Source: an uncultured Acidimicrobiales bacterium (lineage in GTDB: Bacteria; Actinomycetota; Acidimicrobiia; Acidimicrobiales; SHLQ01). Taken from it: a DNA stretch of 64,000 nucleotides. The position numbers were made by a program, and so were the translations under genes. The DNA lies in NCBI GenBank assembly GCA_938041035.1, contig CALHYX010000078.1, positions 16,662 to 80,661 of the forward strand. Reading direction: 5' to 3'. The notes under the pieces were generated by a model, which was given only the letters and a program-made list of their open reading frames with translations, made no database searches and was not told where the DNA came from. Below are positions 24,968-32,892 of the stretch, piece after piece (position 1 is the stretch's first letter; the number at the start of each line of letters is the position of its first letter).

Positions 24968-26035
24968 ATGAAACGCCTTCCCCTCCCCCGTCGACGGACC
25001 CGCATTCAGCCGTGGCCCGCCCTGGTCGGCCTGCTCGCCATCGCACTTCTGGCCGCCGCCTGTTCGGCGAACGAACGGCCCAGCATCGAAGGCGATGGCG
25101 CCGTATCGACCACCGCGGTCGACGGGGCGGACCCGGCGCCGACCGCCGCCCCGCTCCCCGTCGAAGATGCCCCCGACGACGCACCCCGTCTGCTCCTCGC
25201 CACACCCCAGGGGGCCGTGCGGTGGCGCGCCGGCGAAGCGGACAGCCTACGCCCCGCCGGCGTGGAGCTGTTTCAGGCCGAGGACGACATGCGCGGCGGC
25301 ATCGTCGGCCTGACGATCGACGCGACCCAGCTCGCCACCCTGAGCTGGTGGCCCGCGGGTGACGTCGAGACCCAGACCCTGCGCAGCCAGGGCGGGCTCG
25401 ACCTCCACGGCGTCATCGACCTCAACGCCGACCCCGCCGCCGTCGTCACCCGCAGCGAACTTACCGAGGAGACCCCGACCGAACTGCTCGAAGTGCTTCG
25501 GTTGCCGAACGCATCCGGGCGCACGGTCGCGATCGTGGGTGACGAAACCAGCGGTGCCGGTTCCGTGGCCACCGCGACGAACCGGTATGTGGTCGTGCAG
25601 GTCTCGACCACCTGCAGCGAGATCGTGATCTTCGACGAGTTTGGCGAATCCAGCGCGGTACCCGGGCTCGAAACGCCGGATTGCACGGTCACCGGGCCCA
25701 ACCCCTACGGGCCCGTCGCCCTCGCCCCCGACGGGGACGAGCTGGCGATCGTGACGCTGGAGTCCGACGACAGCGGCGCAACCATCGGCGCCCGGGTGCA
25801 GATCCGTTCGCTCGCCAGCGGCGCCGAGATCACGAGCTTCGTACTACCCGGACGGGTCGACGACATTACCGGGATCGACTTCGACGGCCGCTGGGTCGTC
25901 GTCAGCCGCGGGGAGCTCTCGCCGCGCGAGGCACTGCTGATCGACTCCGACGACGCCGACCACGTGATCGAGGTCGGCCCGCCCGCCCATCGCGCCAACA
26001 TCATCGACCCCGCCAGCGCGCTCTGGGGGACCTGA
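24968..26035 (+). CDS. Hypothetical lipoprotein with beta-propeller-like C-terminal region
   Basis: A 355-residue exported lipoprotein. Leader KRLPLPRRRTRIQPWPALVG, hydrophobic LLAIALLAAAC with lipobox Cys, an acidic Ala/Pro linker, then repeated strands such as PYGPVALAPDGDELAIVTLE and VDDITGIDFDGRWVVVSRGE that look like WD40/TolB-type blades. No catalytic motif seen. The small acidic protein follows 5 bp downstream. Confidence 0.65.
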   Translation: MKRLPLPRRRTRIQPWPALVGLLAIALLAAACSANERPSIEGDGAVSTTAVDGADPAPTAAPLPVEDAPDDAPRLLLATPQGAVRWRAGEADSLRPAGVELFQAEDDMRGGIVGLTIDATQLATLSWWPAGDVETQTLRSQGGLDLHGVIDLNADPAAVVTRSELTEETPTELLEVLRLPNASGRTVAIVGDETSGAGSVATATNRYVVVQVSTTCSEIVIFDEFGESSAVPGLETPDCTVTGPNPYGPVALAPDGDELAIVTLESDDSGATIGARVQIRSLASGAEITSFVLPGRVDDITGIDFDGRWVVVSRGELSPREALLIDSDDADHVIEVGPPAHRANIIDPASALWGT

Positions 26036-26040
26036 CCGCG

Positions 26041-26430
26041 ATGGCCGCCGCCAGGCCGGCGAACCTCTACGATGCGCCCGTGACCGAACTCGCGAACACC
26101 GAACCCCTGAACCCCGGACCCATGACCACCGGAACGGCAGAAATACCCACCCACCCCGGACTCGGCAACCCGATGCACGTCGACTTTGCGGCGGCCACCC
26201 CCGCCCTCGACGCCACCGCCGACCAACCGGGCGACGTTGCTCCGGTCGTCGACCAGCCTGACGAAACCGTTCCCGCCGCCGAACCCGCGACCACCATCGA
26301 CCTCGACGCCACCGAGGCCGACCTCGCGTTGGTCGATGCCGCGCTGGCCCACCTCGATGCGGAGGATCTCGACGCCGCCGAGGCCGCGGTCGAACAGATC
26401 CGATCCCAACCCGCGAGCGCGCTGATCTGA
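26041..26430 (+). CDS. Small acidic Ala/Asp-rich hypothetical protein
   Basis: A 129-residue, very acidic protein without signal or membrane segment. The last 50 residues (DLDATEADLALVDAALAHLD and AEDLDAAEAAVEQIRSQ) look like an amphipathic helical pair. GGGGGA 11 bases before the ATG at 26041 supports that start; a GTG at 26080 is also in frame. It overlaps the start of the ABC1-family kinase that follows, so the two are probably coupled. A domain like this precedes several actinobacterial ABC1 kinases only in my general impression. Confidence 0.6.
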   Translation: MAAARPANLYDAPVTELANTEPLNPGPMTTGTAEIPTHPGLGNPMHVDFAAATPALDATADQPGDVAPVVDQPDETVPAAEPATTIDLDATEADLALVDAALAHLDAEDLDAAEAAVEQIRSQPASALI

Positions 26431-27776
26431 ACCGAGGCCAGCTCACCCGGGGCCTGAGAATCGCCCGGCTGACCGCCCGCCGGAGCCTGGCGTTCGCGGG
26501 GAACCGGCTCCGCCGGGCTGCGACGACCGAAGAGCGACGCGCCGCCCTCGACGAACGGTTCCTCATCCGCTCGGCCGAAGACGTCGCCGCCGAACTCGGG
26601 CAGATGAAGGGCGCCATGATGAAGGCGGGCCAGATGATGTCGTTCATCATCGACGGTCTTCCCGAGCCGGCCCAGCAGGCGCTCGCTTCCCTGCAACAGG
26701 ATGCGCCGGCGATGGCACCGACCCTCGCCGCCCAGGTCGTAGCCGACGAACTCGGCGACGACCCGAGCAAACTCTTCCTCGACTGGACCGAGCTACCGGT
26801 CGCCGCCGCGTCGATCGGCCAGGTGCACCGGGCGGTCCTGCGCGACGGCCGCGAGGTCGCGGTGAAAGTGCAGTATCCCGGCATCGGCGACGCCCTCGAA
26901 AGCGACCTGGCCAACGCCCATGTGCTGTACGGCCTTTTCGGTGCCGTGGCGATGAAAGGCCTCGACACCAAGGCCCTGGTCGACGAGTTGCGCAGCCGAA
27001 TCATCGACGAGCTCGACTACGAGTTGGAGGCCTGGTGTCAGACCGAGTTCGTGGACCGGTACCGCGGTCATCCGTTCATTCGGGTACCCGAGGTCGTACC
27101 CGAGTACTCCACCGCCCGGGTGCTGACCAGCAGTTGGGTCGACGGATGGAGTTGGGATGACTTCGTAGCCCGGTCCACGCAGGCCCAACGAGATCGGGCC
27201 GGCGAAGTGCTGTTTCGCTTCATCCAGGGGTCGATCTACCGGGCCCGGGTCTTCAACGGGGATCCGCACCCCGGCAACTACCGGTTCCATGAAGACGGCA
27301 GCGTCACGTTCCTCGACTTCGGGCTGGTGAAGCGATGGCAGCCCGGCGAACTCGAGTCGCTCCTGCCGCTGATCGACCCCCTGATCGATGGCGATCACAC
27401 CACCCTCATGGCCGCGATGATCGAATCCGGATTCCTGCCCGTCGACCACGGCCTGGCGCCCGAACCCGTCTGGGAATACGTGAGTCGCCCCTACGTGCCG
27501 TACCTCGACGAACCGTTCACGTTCACCAGCGACTTTACGGCCGATGTGCTCACCACCCTGCTCGACCGGAACGGGCCCTACGCCGACGTGATGAACACGC
27601 TCAACATGCCGCCCTCGTTCGCCGTGCTCGATCGCGTCGTGTGGGGAATGTCGGCCCTGCTCGGCCAACTGGGGGCGACCAACAGGTGGCGATCGATCCT
27701 CGCGGAGTACCGACTCGACCAACCACCTGCCACCCCGCTGGGAGTCGCCGAGGCCGAATGGCGGGCCGGCCGCTAA
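26427..27776 (+). CDS. ABC1/UbiB/AarF-family kinase; 5' end lacks a canonical start codon
   Basis: An atypical kinase of the UbiB group. The invariant KxGQ motif (MKAGQMMSF), Lys in VAVKVQYPGI, NGDPHPGNYRFHEDG and TFLDFGLVKRW are present. Family-like sequence (RGLRIARLTARRSLAFAGNR, then AEDVAAELGQ) continues upstream of the first ATG (26604) with no stop back past 26427, yet no ATG, GTG or TTG occurs there. The best candidate is CTG at 26427, overlapping the previous TGA (CTGA). The minimal protein from 26604 has 390 residues; the extended one has 449. An assembly frameshift with the upstream gene is the alternative. Confidence 0.8.
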   Translation: MNRGQLTRGLRIARLTARRSLAFAGNRLRRAATTEERRAALDERFLIRSAEDVAAELGQMKGAMMKAGQMMSFIIDGLPEPAQQALASLQQDAPAMAPTLAAQVVADELGDDPSKLFLDWTELPVAAASIGQVHRAVLRDGREVAVKVQYPGIGDALESDLANAHVLYGLFGAVAMKGLDTKALVDELRSRIIDELDYELEAWCQTEFVDRYRGHPFIRVPEVVPEYSTARVLTSSWVDGWSWDDFVARSTQAQRDRAGEVLFRFIQGSIYRARVFNGDPHPGNYRFHEDGSVTFLDFGLVKRWQPGELESLLPLIDPLIDGDHTTLMAAMIESGFLPVDHGLAPEPVWEYVSRPYVPYLDEPFTFTSDFTADVLTTLLDRNGPYADVMNTLNMPPSFAVLDRVVWGMSALLGQLGATNRWRSILAEYRLDQPPATPLGVAEAEWRAGR

Positions 27777-28306
27777 CCGTTGCGGGCGGTGCCATGGGCG
27801 AAACCCTCGAGATACCCCTCGGCTCGTTCGGCGGTCGGGTACCGGGCCATCAGTTCGTGAAACCGCGGGCCGTGCCCGGGCTCCACGAGATGGGTGAGCT
27901 CGTGCAGGACCACGTACTCGAGTACGTACTCCGGCACCCCTGCCAACCGGTCCGAAATACGGATCGTGCCCTCCGCCAGCGTGCACGACCCCCACCGGTG
28001 GTTCTGGTTGCCGACAAAGCGAATGCTCGCGGGCGTCGGCAGTTCGAAGCGCGCCGCCAAGCGCGCCGCCATGGCCTCGAGGTCGATGCGGTCGACCGAC
28101 TCACGATCGAGAATCCGGGCGCTGAGCTCGGCCACGTGTTCGGCCACCTGCTCCTCGGACAGCCACGACGGAACCCGGACCTCGATCACCCCCTCGGTCA
28201 AACGGGCCGACACCGTCTTCTTTCGCCGGGTGCTGCGCACGACGCGCACGGGGTAGGAGGCGGCCGCCTCCGCGGCGGTCAGGGGGGAGTCGGCCGGGGT
28301 CGCCAT
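27773..28306 (-). CDS. YgjP-like M48 metallopeptidase domain protein
   Basis: A 177-residue protein of the WLM/DUF45 group. The zinc motif VVLHELTHLVEPGHGPRFHE contains HExxH and a downstream His, and NQNHRWGSCTLAEGTIR is the conserved preceding block. Cytosolic, no signal peptide. Convergent with the UbiB-like kinase; stops overlap by four bases. Two bases downstream of the histidine phosphatase gene, so probably co-transcribed. Confidence 0.85.
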   Translation of the reverse strand: MATPADSPLTAAEAAASYPVRVVRSTRRKKTVSARLTEGVIEVRVPSWLSEEQVAEHVAELSARILDRESVDRIDLEAMAARLAARFELPTPASIRFVGNQNHRWGSCTLAEGTIRISDRLAGVPEYVLEYVVLHELTHLVEPGHGPRFHELMARYPTAERAEGYLEGFAHGTARNG

Positions 28307-28308
28307 CG

Positions 28309-28935
28309 CTAGACGATGTCCGGAGCCTGCACGGTTGCCTCATCCGGGTCGAGCAGCAGCACGCGGTCGCCCGCGGTGAGTTGGCCGTCGCCATCGATGG
28401 TGATCCAGCGCCCACCCAGGTTGGGCACGCGGGCAAAGTCGAACCCCAGATGGGCCTCCACCGTGTAGATTACGCCTCCGTGGGCGACCACCAGAGCCTC
28501 GGCCGGGCCCTCGGCGCCTTCACCCCGGTCGCCGACGACCTCGTCGTGGATGGCGACGAGTGACTCCAGTGTGCGCTCGAGCAGCGACTCGTCGCCCTCG
28601 TAGCCCGGGGGTCGTTGACCCGAGTCGAGATAACCGGGCCATTCCCGTTCGATGTCGGTGCGGGTGAGACCCGACCATTCACCCGCGTCGCGTTCGATGA
28701 GGCCCTCGACCAACAGCACGGGCCCGACGCCGATCTGCTCGGAGATCACCAGTGCGGTGTGGTGCGCCCGCTCGAGCGTGCTCGCCACGATGGCATCTAC
28801 CGTGCCCACCCGCTGGCTCGCGTCGTAGGCCTGGCGCCGCCCGAGGTCGCTCAACGGCGGGTCGGCCTGGCCCTGCCACTTGCCGACGGCGTTCCACTCG
28901 CTTTGGGCGTGCCGGGTGAGGAGTATGCGCAACAT
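28309..28935 (-). CDS. Histidine phosphatase-family protein (phosphoglycerate mutase-like)
   Basis: A 208-residue enzyme. RILLTRHAQSEWNAVGKWQG holds the phospho-accepting His (RHA rather than RHG), VASTLERAHHTALVISEQIG the second Arg, ERDAGEWSG the Glu, and LVVAHGGVIYTVE the final His. All catalytic residues are present, so it is an active phosphatase or mutase. Substrate unknown. Confidence 0.87.
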   Translation of the reverse strand: MLRILLTRHAQSEWNAVGKWQGQADPPLSDLGRRQAYDASQRVGTVDAIVASTLERAHHTALVISEQIGVGPVLLVEGLIERDAGEWSGLTRTDIEREWPGYLDSGQRPPGYEGDESLLERTLESLVAIHDEVVGDRGEGAEGPAEALVVAHGGVIYTVEAHLGFDFARVPNLGGRWITIDGDGQLTAGDRVLLLDPDEATVQAPDIV

Positions 28936-28979
28936 CGCCCATGACGGTAGCCGTGCGATGAGCCGGATACGGTCCCCCC

Positions 28980-29342
28980 ATGTCTCGCCGGACCGCCGTC
29001 GTCATCGCCCTCGGTGGTGTTCTCGGCGCCACGGTGCGCTGGGCCGTGGCGCTCCCGGGCGAAAACACGACGTTCCCCTGGTGGACGCTGATCGTGAACC
29101 TCCTCGGCTGTGCGCTGCTCGGGGCGGTCGTCGCCCGGGTGGACGACCCACTGCGGCGAGCCGGCCTCGCCACCGGATTCTGTGGCGGGTTGACCACCTT
29201 CTCCACCTTCGCCGTCGAGGTCGCCGAGCTTCAACAGACGTCGACCGTCGTGCTCTGGACCTACGTCGGCGCCTCGCTGCTCGGCGGGGCCGGGGCGTTC
29301 CTGGCCGCCCGCGCCGTACTGACCCCGGGGGAGCCGACATGA
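28980..29342 (+). CDS. crcB: Fluoride ion channel CrcB/Fluc, first subunit
   Basis: A 120-residue membrane protein with four helices. GGVLGATVRWAVALPG, the Asn of LIVNLLGCALLGA and the central-sodium/track motif GFCGGLTTFSTFAVEV are the Fluc signatures. Exports fluoride as a dual-topology dimer. Its stop overlaps the start of a second crcB (ATGA), so the channel is probably a heterodimer. I see no fluoride riboswitch in the 44-bp upstream gap. Confidence 0.93.
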   Translation: MSRRTAVVIALGGVLGATVRWAVALPGENTTFPWWTLIVNLLGCALLGAVVARVDDPLRRAGLATGFCGGLTTFSTFAVEVAELQQTSTVVLWTYVGASLLGGAGAFLAARAVLTPGEPT

Positions 29343-29752
29343 GTACGGTGATCGTCACCCTCGGATTCATCCTCCTCGCCGCGATCGGCGCCGTGGGCCG
29401 CGGCTGGTTCACGGCAGCGATGCCGGACCGGCGCAGCGCCGCGCTCGCCACCCTGGTGCTCAACGTCGGCGGCGCGTTCGCCCTCGGAGCAGTGATCGCC
29501 AACGCCGGCTCCGCCGTGATCACCGCGGTGGGCACGGCCGGACTCGGCGCACTCACGACCTTTTCGACCATGCAACTCGACCTCGTCGAGTTGGCCGAGA
29601 CCGAAGCCGTGAACGGGACCGACGGGACGGACGAGGCCGACGGGCGCCTCATCGGCCCGGTTCCTCCCCGCCTGCTGGCGGCCGGGTATCTACTTGGGAC
29701 GGTCGTGCTCGGGGTGGTGGCGGCCGATGCGGGGCTCCGACTCGAGGTCTGA
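29339..29752 (+). CDS. crcB: Fluoride ion channel CrcB/Fluc, second subunit
   Basis: A 137-residue partner of the preceding subunit. AAIGAVGRGWFTAAMPDRRS, TLVLNVGGAFALGAV and GLGALTTFSTMQLDLVEL retain the conserved Asn and TTFST track. An insertion rich in Glu/Asp/Gly (ETEAVNGTDGTDEADG) lies before the last helix. Start overlaps the stop of the first subunit by four bases. Confidence 0.9.
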   Translation: MSTVIVTLGFILLAAIGAVGRGWFTAAMPDRRSAALATLVLNVGGAFALGAVIANAGSAVITAVGTAGLGALTTFSTMQLDLVELAETEAVNGTDGTDEADGRLIGPVPPRLLAAGYLLGTVVLGVVAADAGLRLEV

Positions 29753-29821
29753 CCGACCAGCCGTTCGACCTCATCCGACCGCGCTCCCCGATTCAGCCGC
29801 CGCGACGCTACCGTTGTGCTC

Positions 29822-30349
29822 ATGACCGACCGGCAACGCAGCGCCTGCTTTCTCCTCGCGCTCGCCGGGTCGATGGTGGCGCACTGGATGGGTTCGTTTG
29901 CCGCCACCGGCACCCTGCTCGGCCAGCGCCACCTCGCCGTCGCGAGCACCATCGTCACCCCCCTGGTCGCGATGATGTTGCTCGGTTTGGGTCTCCTCGG
30001 CGCCCGGCGAACGGAACTCGGGACCACGGTGCGGCTCAGCAGCCTGCTCGGGGTGCAGCTGCTGTTGTTCAGCGTTCAGGAGGTGGCCGAGCTGCGGGAT
30101 GCCGGCCTCACCCCGCTCCAGGTTTTCGACGAGTCGACGATCGTATTCGGCCTGCTCTTTCAGCTTCCCGTTGCCGGACTCATCACCTGGATGGTGCGGC
30201 TGGTGCAAGGCACCGTGCTCGCGCCGCCCGTCGTGCCGGTTCCCGTGCACCACAGCGCTGCTGTTTTCGCGCCGGTTTCCGTGGCGTGGGTGCCGGCTTC
30301 CCCGGTTCGTCATGTCGCGCAACGACACGGCCCTCCGTTCGGGCCGTAG
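29822..30349 (+). CDS. Hypothetical membrane protein
   Basis: A 175-residue protein with about four helices (SACFLLALAGSMVAHWMGSF, AVASTIVTPLVAMMLLGLGL, a third around SLLGVQLLLFSVQEVAEL, and LLFQLPVAGLITWMV) followed by a Val/Pro/His-rich tail. Scattered His and Met in the first helices could bind metal. The next gene encodes a lipoprotein with a cupredoxin-like end, so a metal-related role is conceivable. No family recognised. ATG at 29822 is preferred over a GTG 6 bp upstream. Confidence 0.6.
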   Translation: MTDRQRSACFLLALAGSMVAHWMGSFAATGTLLGQRHLAVASTIVTPLVAMMLLGLGLLGARRTELGTTVRLSSLLGVQLLLFSVQEVAELRDAGLTPLQVFDESTIVFGLLFQLPVAGLITWMVRLVQGTVLAPPVVPVPVHHSAAVFAPVSVAWVPASPVRHVAQRHGPPFGP

Positions 30350-30465
30350 TTCGACCTCGACCTACCCGCCGCCCGCTCGAGCCGAGCCGGCGGCCGCACC
30401 CTCGGCCGACCCCGTTTCCCTGCGGCGGGTCTGAGCCGGCAGACGAACTCTGAACGGAGAAACAC

Positions 30466-31761
30466 GTGTCCAAGTCGACGCGAGACAACCAACCCTTCCC
30501 GCTTCGGGCGATCGCCCTGGTCGCCGCCGCGCTACTCGTGCTGAGCGCCTGCGGCAGCGATGCCGGAACCGACACCGCATCCTCCACCGATGGTGCGACC
30601 GCAGACGATGCCATGCCCGAAGACGGCACGAACGAAGACGGCACGAATGAAGACGGTATGGCCGAAGATGATATGGCCGAGGACGGTATGGCCGAGGACG
30701 ATGGCGAGCCCGGCGGTGAGCATGGCCACGGCGGCGACGCGGTCGACGTGTCCGACCTCGACCCGGCTCCGGCCGTCTCCCTCGAGGCGACCGCCGACCC
30801 GAAGGGCGGCTTCAACCTCCACGTGGTCGCGACCGGGCACCGCATAGCTCCGGAGCACGCCTCGACGGACCACGTGCCCGGTGAAGGGCATATGCACCTG
30901 TTCGTCGACGGCGAAAGGGTGAGCCGCTTCTACAACGAGTGGGTGCACCTGCCCGACCCCGGCGAGGGCGAGCACACCGTCCGCGTCGAACTGAGCGCCA
31001 ACAGCCACGACCCCCTCGCCATCGACGGAGCGATCATCGAAGCCACCACCACCATCACCGGCACCGGCGACGGCCACGGCCAGGGCGGGCACGGTGACCC
31101 AAGGCCGGTCGACGTCGCGGACCTCGACCCGACGCCATCGGTCAGCCTGGAGGTCAGCGCCGACCCCAAGGGTGGGTTCAACGTGCGGGCCGTTCCGACC
31201 GGGCACCGCCTCGCGCCGGAGAAGGCCTCGACCGACCACGTGCCCGGTGAAGGGCATATGCACCTCTTCGTCGGCGACGAACGCATCGGCCGCATGTACG
31301 GCGAATGGATGTACCTGCCCGACCCCGGCGAGGGCGAACACACCGTCCGCGTCGAACTGAGCGCCAACAGCCACGACCCCCTCGCCATCGACGGAGCGAT
31401 CATCGAAGCCACCACCACCATCACCGGCACCGGCGACGGCCACGATGGTCACGGCGACGGCGGCGAAACCGCCGCAGCCGCCGAGATTCCCGATGATGCC
31501 GACCACGTGTTCATCGTCGAGTTCGTCGGCGGCGAGGTCGTCGGCGGCGTCGATCGCGAGTCGGTTTCGGTGGGTTCCAAGGTGGCCCTGCAGATCACCA
31601 GCGATGTCGCGGAGGAAGTCCATGCCCACGGGGTGAACGTCTACGCCGACATCGAAGCGGGCGCGACCGCGGTGATGGTATTCACCGCCTCCATTCCCGG
31701 TGTTTTCGAGGTCGAACTCGAGGACTCCGGACGCAAGCTCATCGAGCTCGAAGTCAGCTAG
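30466..31761 (+). CDS. Lipoprotein with two near-identical domains and a cupredoxin-like C-terminus
   Basis: A 431-residue exported lipoprotein (lipobox LLVLSAC). A Glu/Asp/Met linker with EDGTNEDG-type repeats leads to two copies of a ~122-residue domain (about residues 93-214 and 215-336). Each has STDHVPGEGHMHLFV and GEGEHTVRVELSANSHDPLA, with clustered His and Met. The last 95 residues, including ITSDVAEEVHAHGVNVYADI, look like a cupredoxin-type fold. Copper or another metal is the likely ligand, by inference only. Confidence 0.72.
   Translation: MSKSTRDNQPFPLRAIALVAAALLVLSACGSDAGTDTASSTDGATADDAMPEDGTNEDGTNEDGMAEDDMAEDGMAEDDGEPGGEHGHGGDAVDVSDLDPAPAVSLEATADPKGGFNLHVVATGHRIAPEHASTDHVPGEGHMHLFVDGERVSRFYNEWVHLPDPGEGEHTVRVELSANSHDPLAIDGAIIEATTTITGTGDGHGQGGHGDPRPVDVADLDPTPSVSLEVSADPKGGFNVRAVPTGHRLAPEKASTDHVPGEGHMHLFVGDERIGRMYGEWMYLPDPGEGEHTVRVELSANSHDPLAIDGAIIEATTTITGTGDGHDGHGDGGETAAAAEIPDDADHVFIVEFVGGEVVGGVDRESVSVGSKVALQITSDVAEEVHAHGVNVYADIEAGATAVMVFTASIPGVFEVELEDSGRKLIELEVS
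30742..31473 (+). repeat. Direct intragenic duplication, two 366-bp units
   Basis: Units 30742-31107 and 31108-31473 encode the two domains of the lipoprotein. Comparing 30952-31077 with 31318-31443 by eye shows a single base difference over 126 bp, synonymous codons included, so the duplication is recent or kept alike by gene conversion. Confidence 0.88.
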
Positions 31762-31866
31762 TCGCCGCCCCAGGCCGCGAGATTCCAGGCCTACGGCGTA
31801 AATCGAACCGCGTTCAGACACCACGGTGAAGCTCAAGTGGCCGCTCCGACCGTCGATCTCACCAGT

Positions 31867-32742
31867 ATGAACGACGGGAACAAAACAGAAACATTCACCC
31901 CCGCTGAGGAGAGCACCCTCATCGCCGATGAGGAATTCGGTACCGACAGCAGCAACAAGCTGTGGTTGGTCATCGCAGGCGTCGGCTGTCTGGCTGCGCT
32001 GATCATGGGCGTGGTAGTAATCGCGGGCGGCAACCCCGACATCGAGACCCCGGAGCGGGCCTCGGCCGATCAGGGCTCGGACGGCGGCGAACTACTCGCC
32101 GGCGCCAGCCGAGAAGTTCCCGAGTACGACGAAAACGGCGACCCGGTCGCCGCACCAACGGCCTCGACCGCTCCTCCGCCGGCCACGGCCGCCGGCGACG
32201 ATGAGAACACCGGGCCGCTGGTTCCGGCGATTCCGGCGTTCTCGCGTTACAAGGCGGGCAAGCTCTACCTCGAGGGTGCCTACCCGAACCAGGAACGCCT
32301 CGATCGCGCTATCGAGAAGTCCATCGAGGTCATGGGGGCCGACAACGTCATCGTGAACGCCACGATCGACCCACGCGTCGAGACCAGCGAAGCCGGCCGG
32401 GTCATCATCGATGACCCCACGACGTTCCCCGTCGGTAGCGCCGCCATCCTGCCCGAGACCGAGCAGCTGCTCGCCCTCGGAATCGTGGTGATGAACCTGA
32501 ACCCGGAGGCGACGATGACGATCACCGGCCACACCGATGATGCGGGATCGCTCGAAGCCAACCAGGCGCTGTCCGAAGCCCGGGCCCAGGCCATGGCCGA
32601 CTACATCATCGCCGGCGGCATCGACCCGGCTCGCATTCGTACCGAAGGCAAGGGTGAAACCGAGCCCATCGCCAGCAACGAGAGCGAGGACGGCCGGGCC
32701 AAAAACCGGCGCATCGAAGTCGAGTTGTTCGACCTGCTCTAG
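31867..32742 (+). CDS. Membrane-anchored OmpA/MotB C-terminal domain protein
   Basis: A 291-residue protein with one N-terminal membrane span (LWLVIAGVGCLAALIMGVVV), an acidic Pro/Ala linker, a BON-like segment (GAYPNQERLDRAIEKSIEVM) and a C-terminal OmpA domain. Peptidoglycan-binding residues are in TITGHTDDAGSLEANQALSE and KNRRIEVELFD. This is the Gram-positive layout seen in mycobacterial ArfA (Rv0899). A GTG start 30 bp upstream is possible; neither has a clear ribosome site. Confidence 0.82.
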   Translation: MNDGNKTETFTPAEESTLIADEEFGTDSSNKLWLVIAGVGCLAALIMGVVVIAGGNPDIETPERASADQGSDGGELLAGASREVPEYDENGDPVAAPTASTAPPPATAAGDDENTGPLVPAIPAFSRYKAGKLYLEGAYPNQERLDRAIEKSIEVMGADNVIVNATIDPRVETSEAGRVIIDDPTTFPVGSAAILPETEQLLALGIVVMNLNPEATMTITGHTDDAGSLEANQALSEARAQAMADYIIAGGIDPARIRTEGKGETEPIASNESEDGRAKNRRIEVELFDLL

Positions 32743-32783
32743 TCCCCCATCCCCTCGGGGCGGCCGAAGCCGATCCCCGACAC

Positions 32784-32818
32784 AGCCATCGCAGCCGGAC
32801 CTGTCCGACGCGGTGGCT
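32784..32818 (+). terminator. Probable terminator hairpin before serS
   Basis: AGCCATCGC / GCGGTGGCT (one G-U pair) with an inner GGAC/GTCC stem, followed by GTTTCGCG. It sits 42 bp past the OmpA-domain stop and 75 bp before serS. The T-tract is short. Confidence 0.4.
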
Positions 32819-32892
32819 GTTTCGCGTCGGGTGCTCTGTCGGGTCCGCGTTATCCGCCGTCGCACCCGCCCAGCGCCGGTATCCTCGCATTC

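Noticed and set aside
28936..28979. Fluoride riboswitch before crcB
   Set aside because: The 44-bp gap is too short and lacks the pseudoknot pattern.
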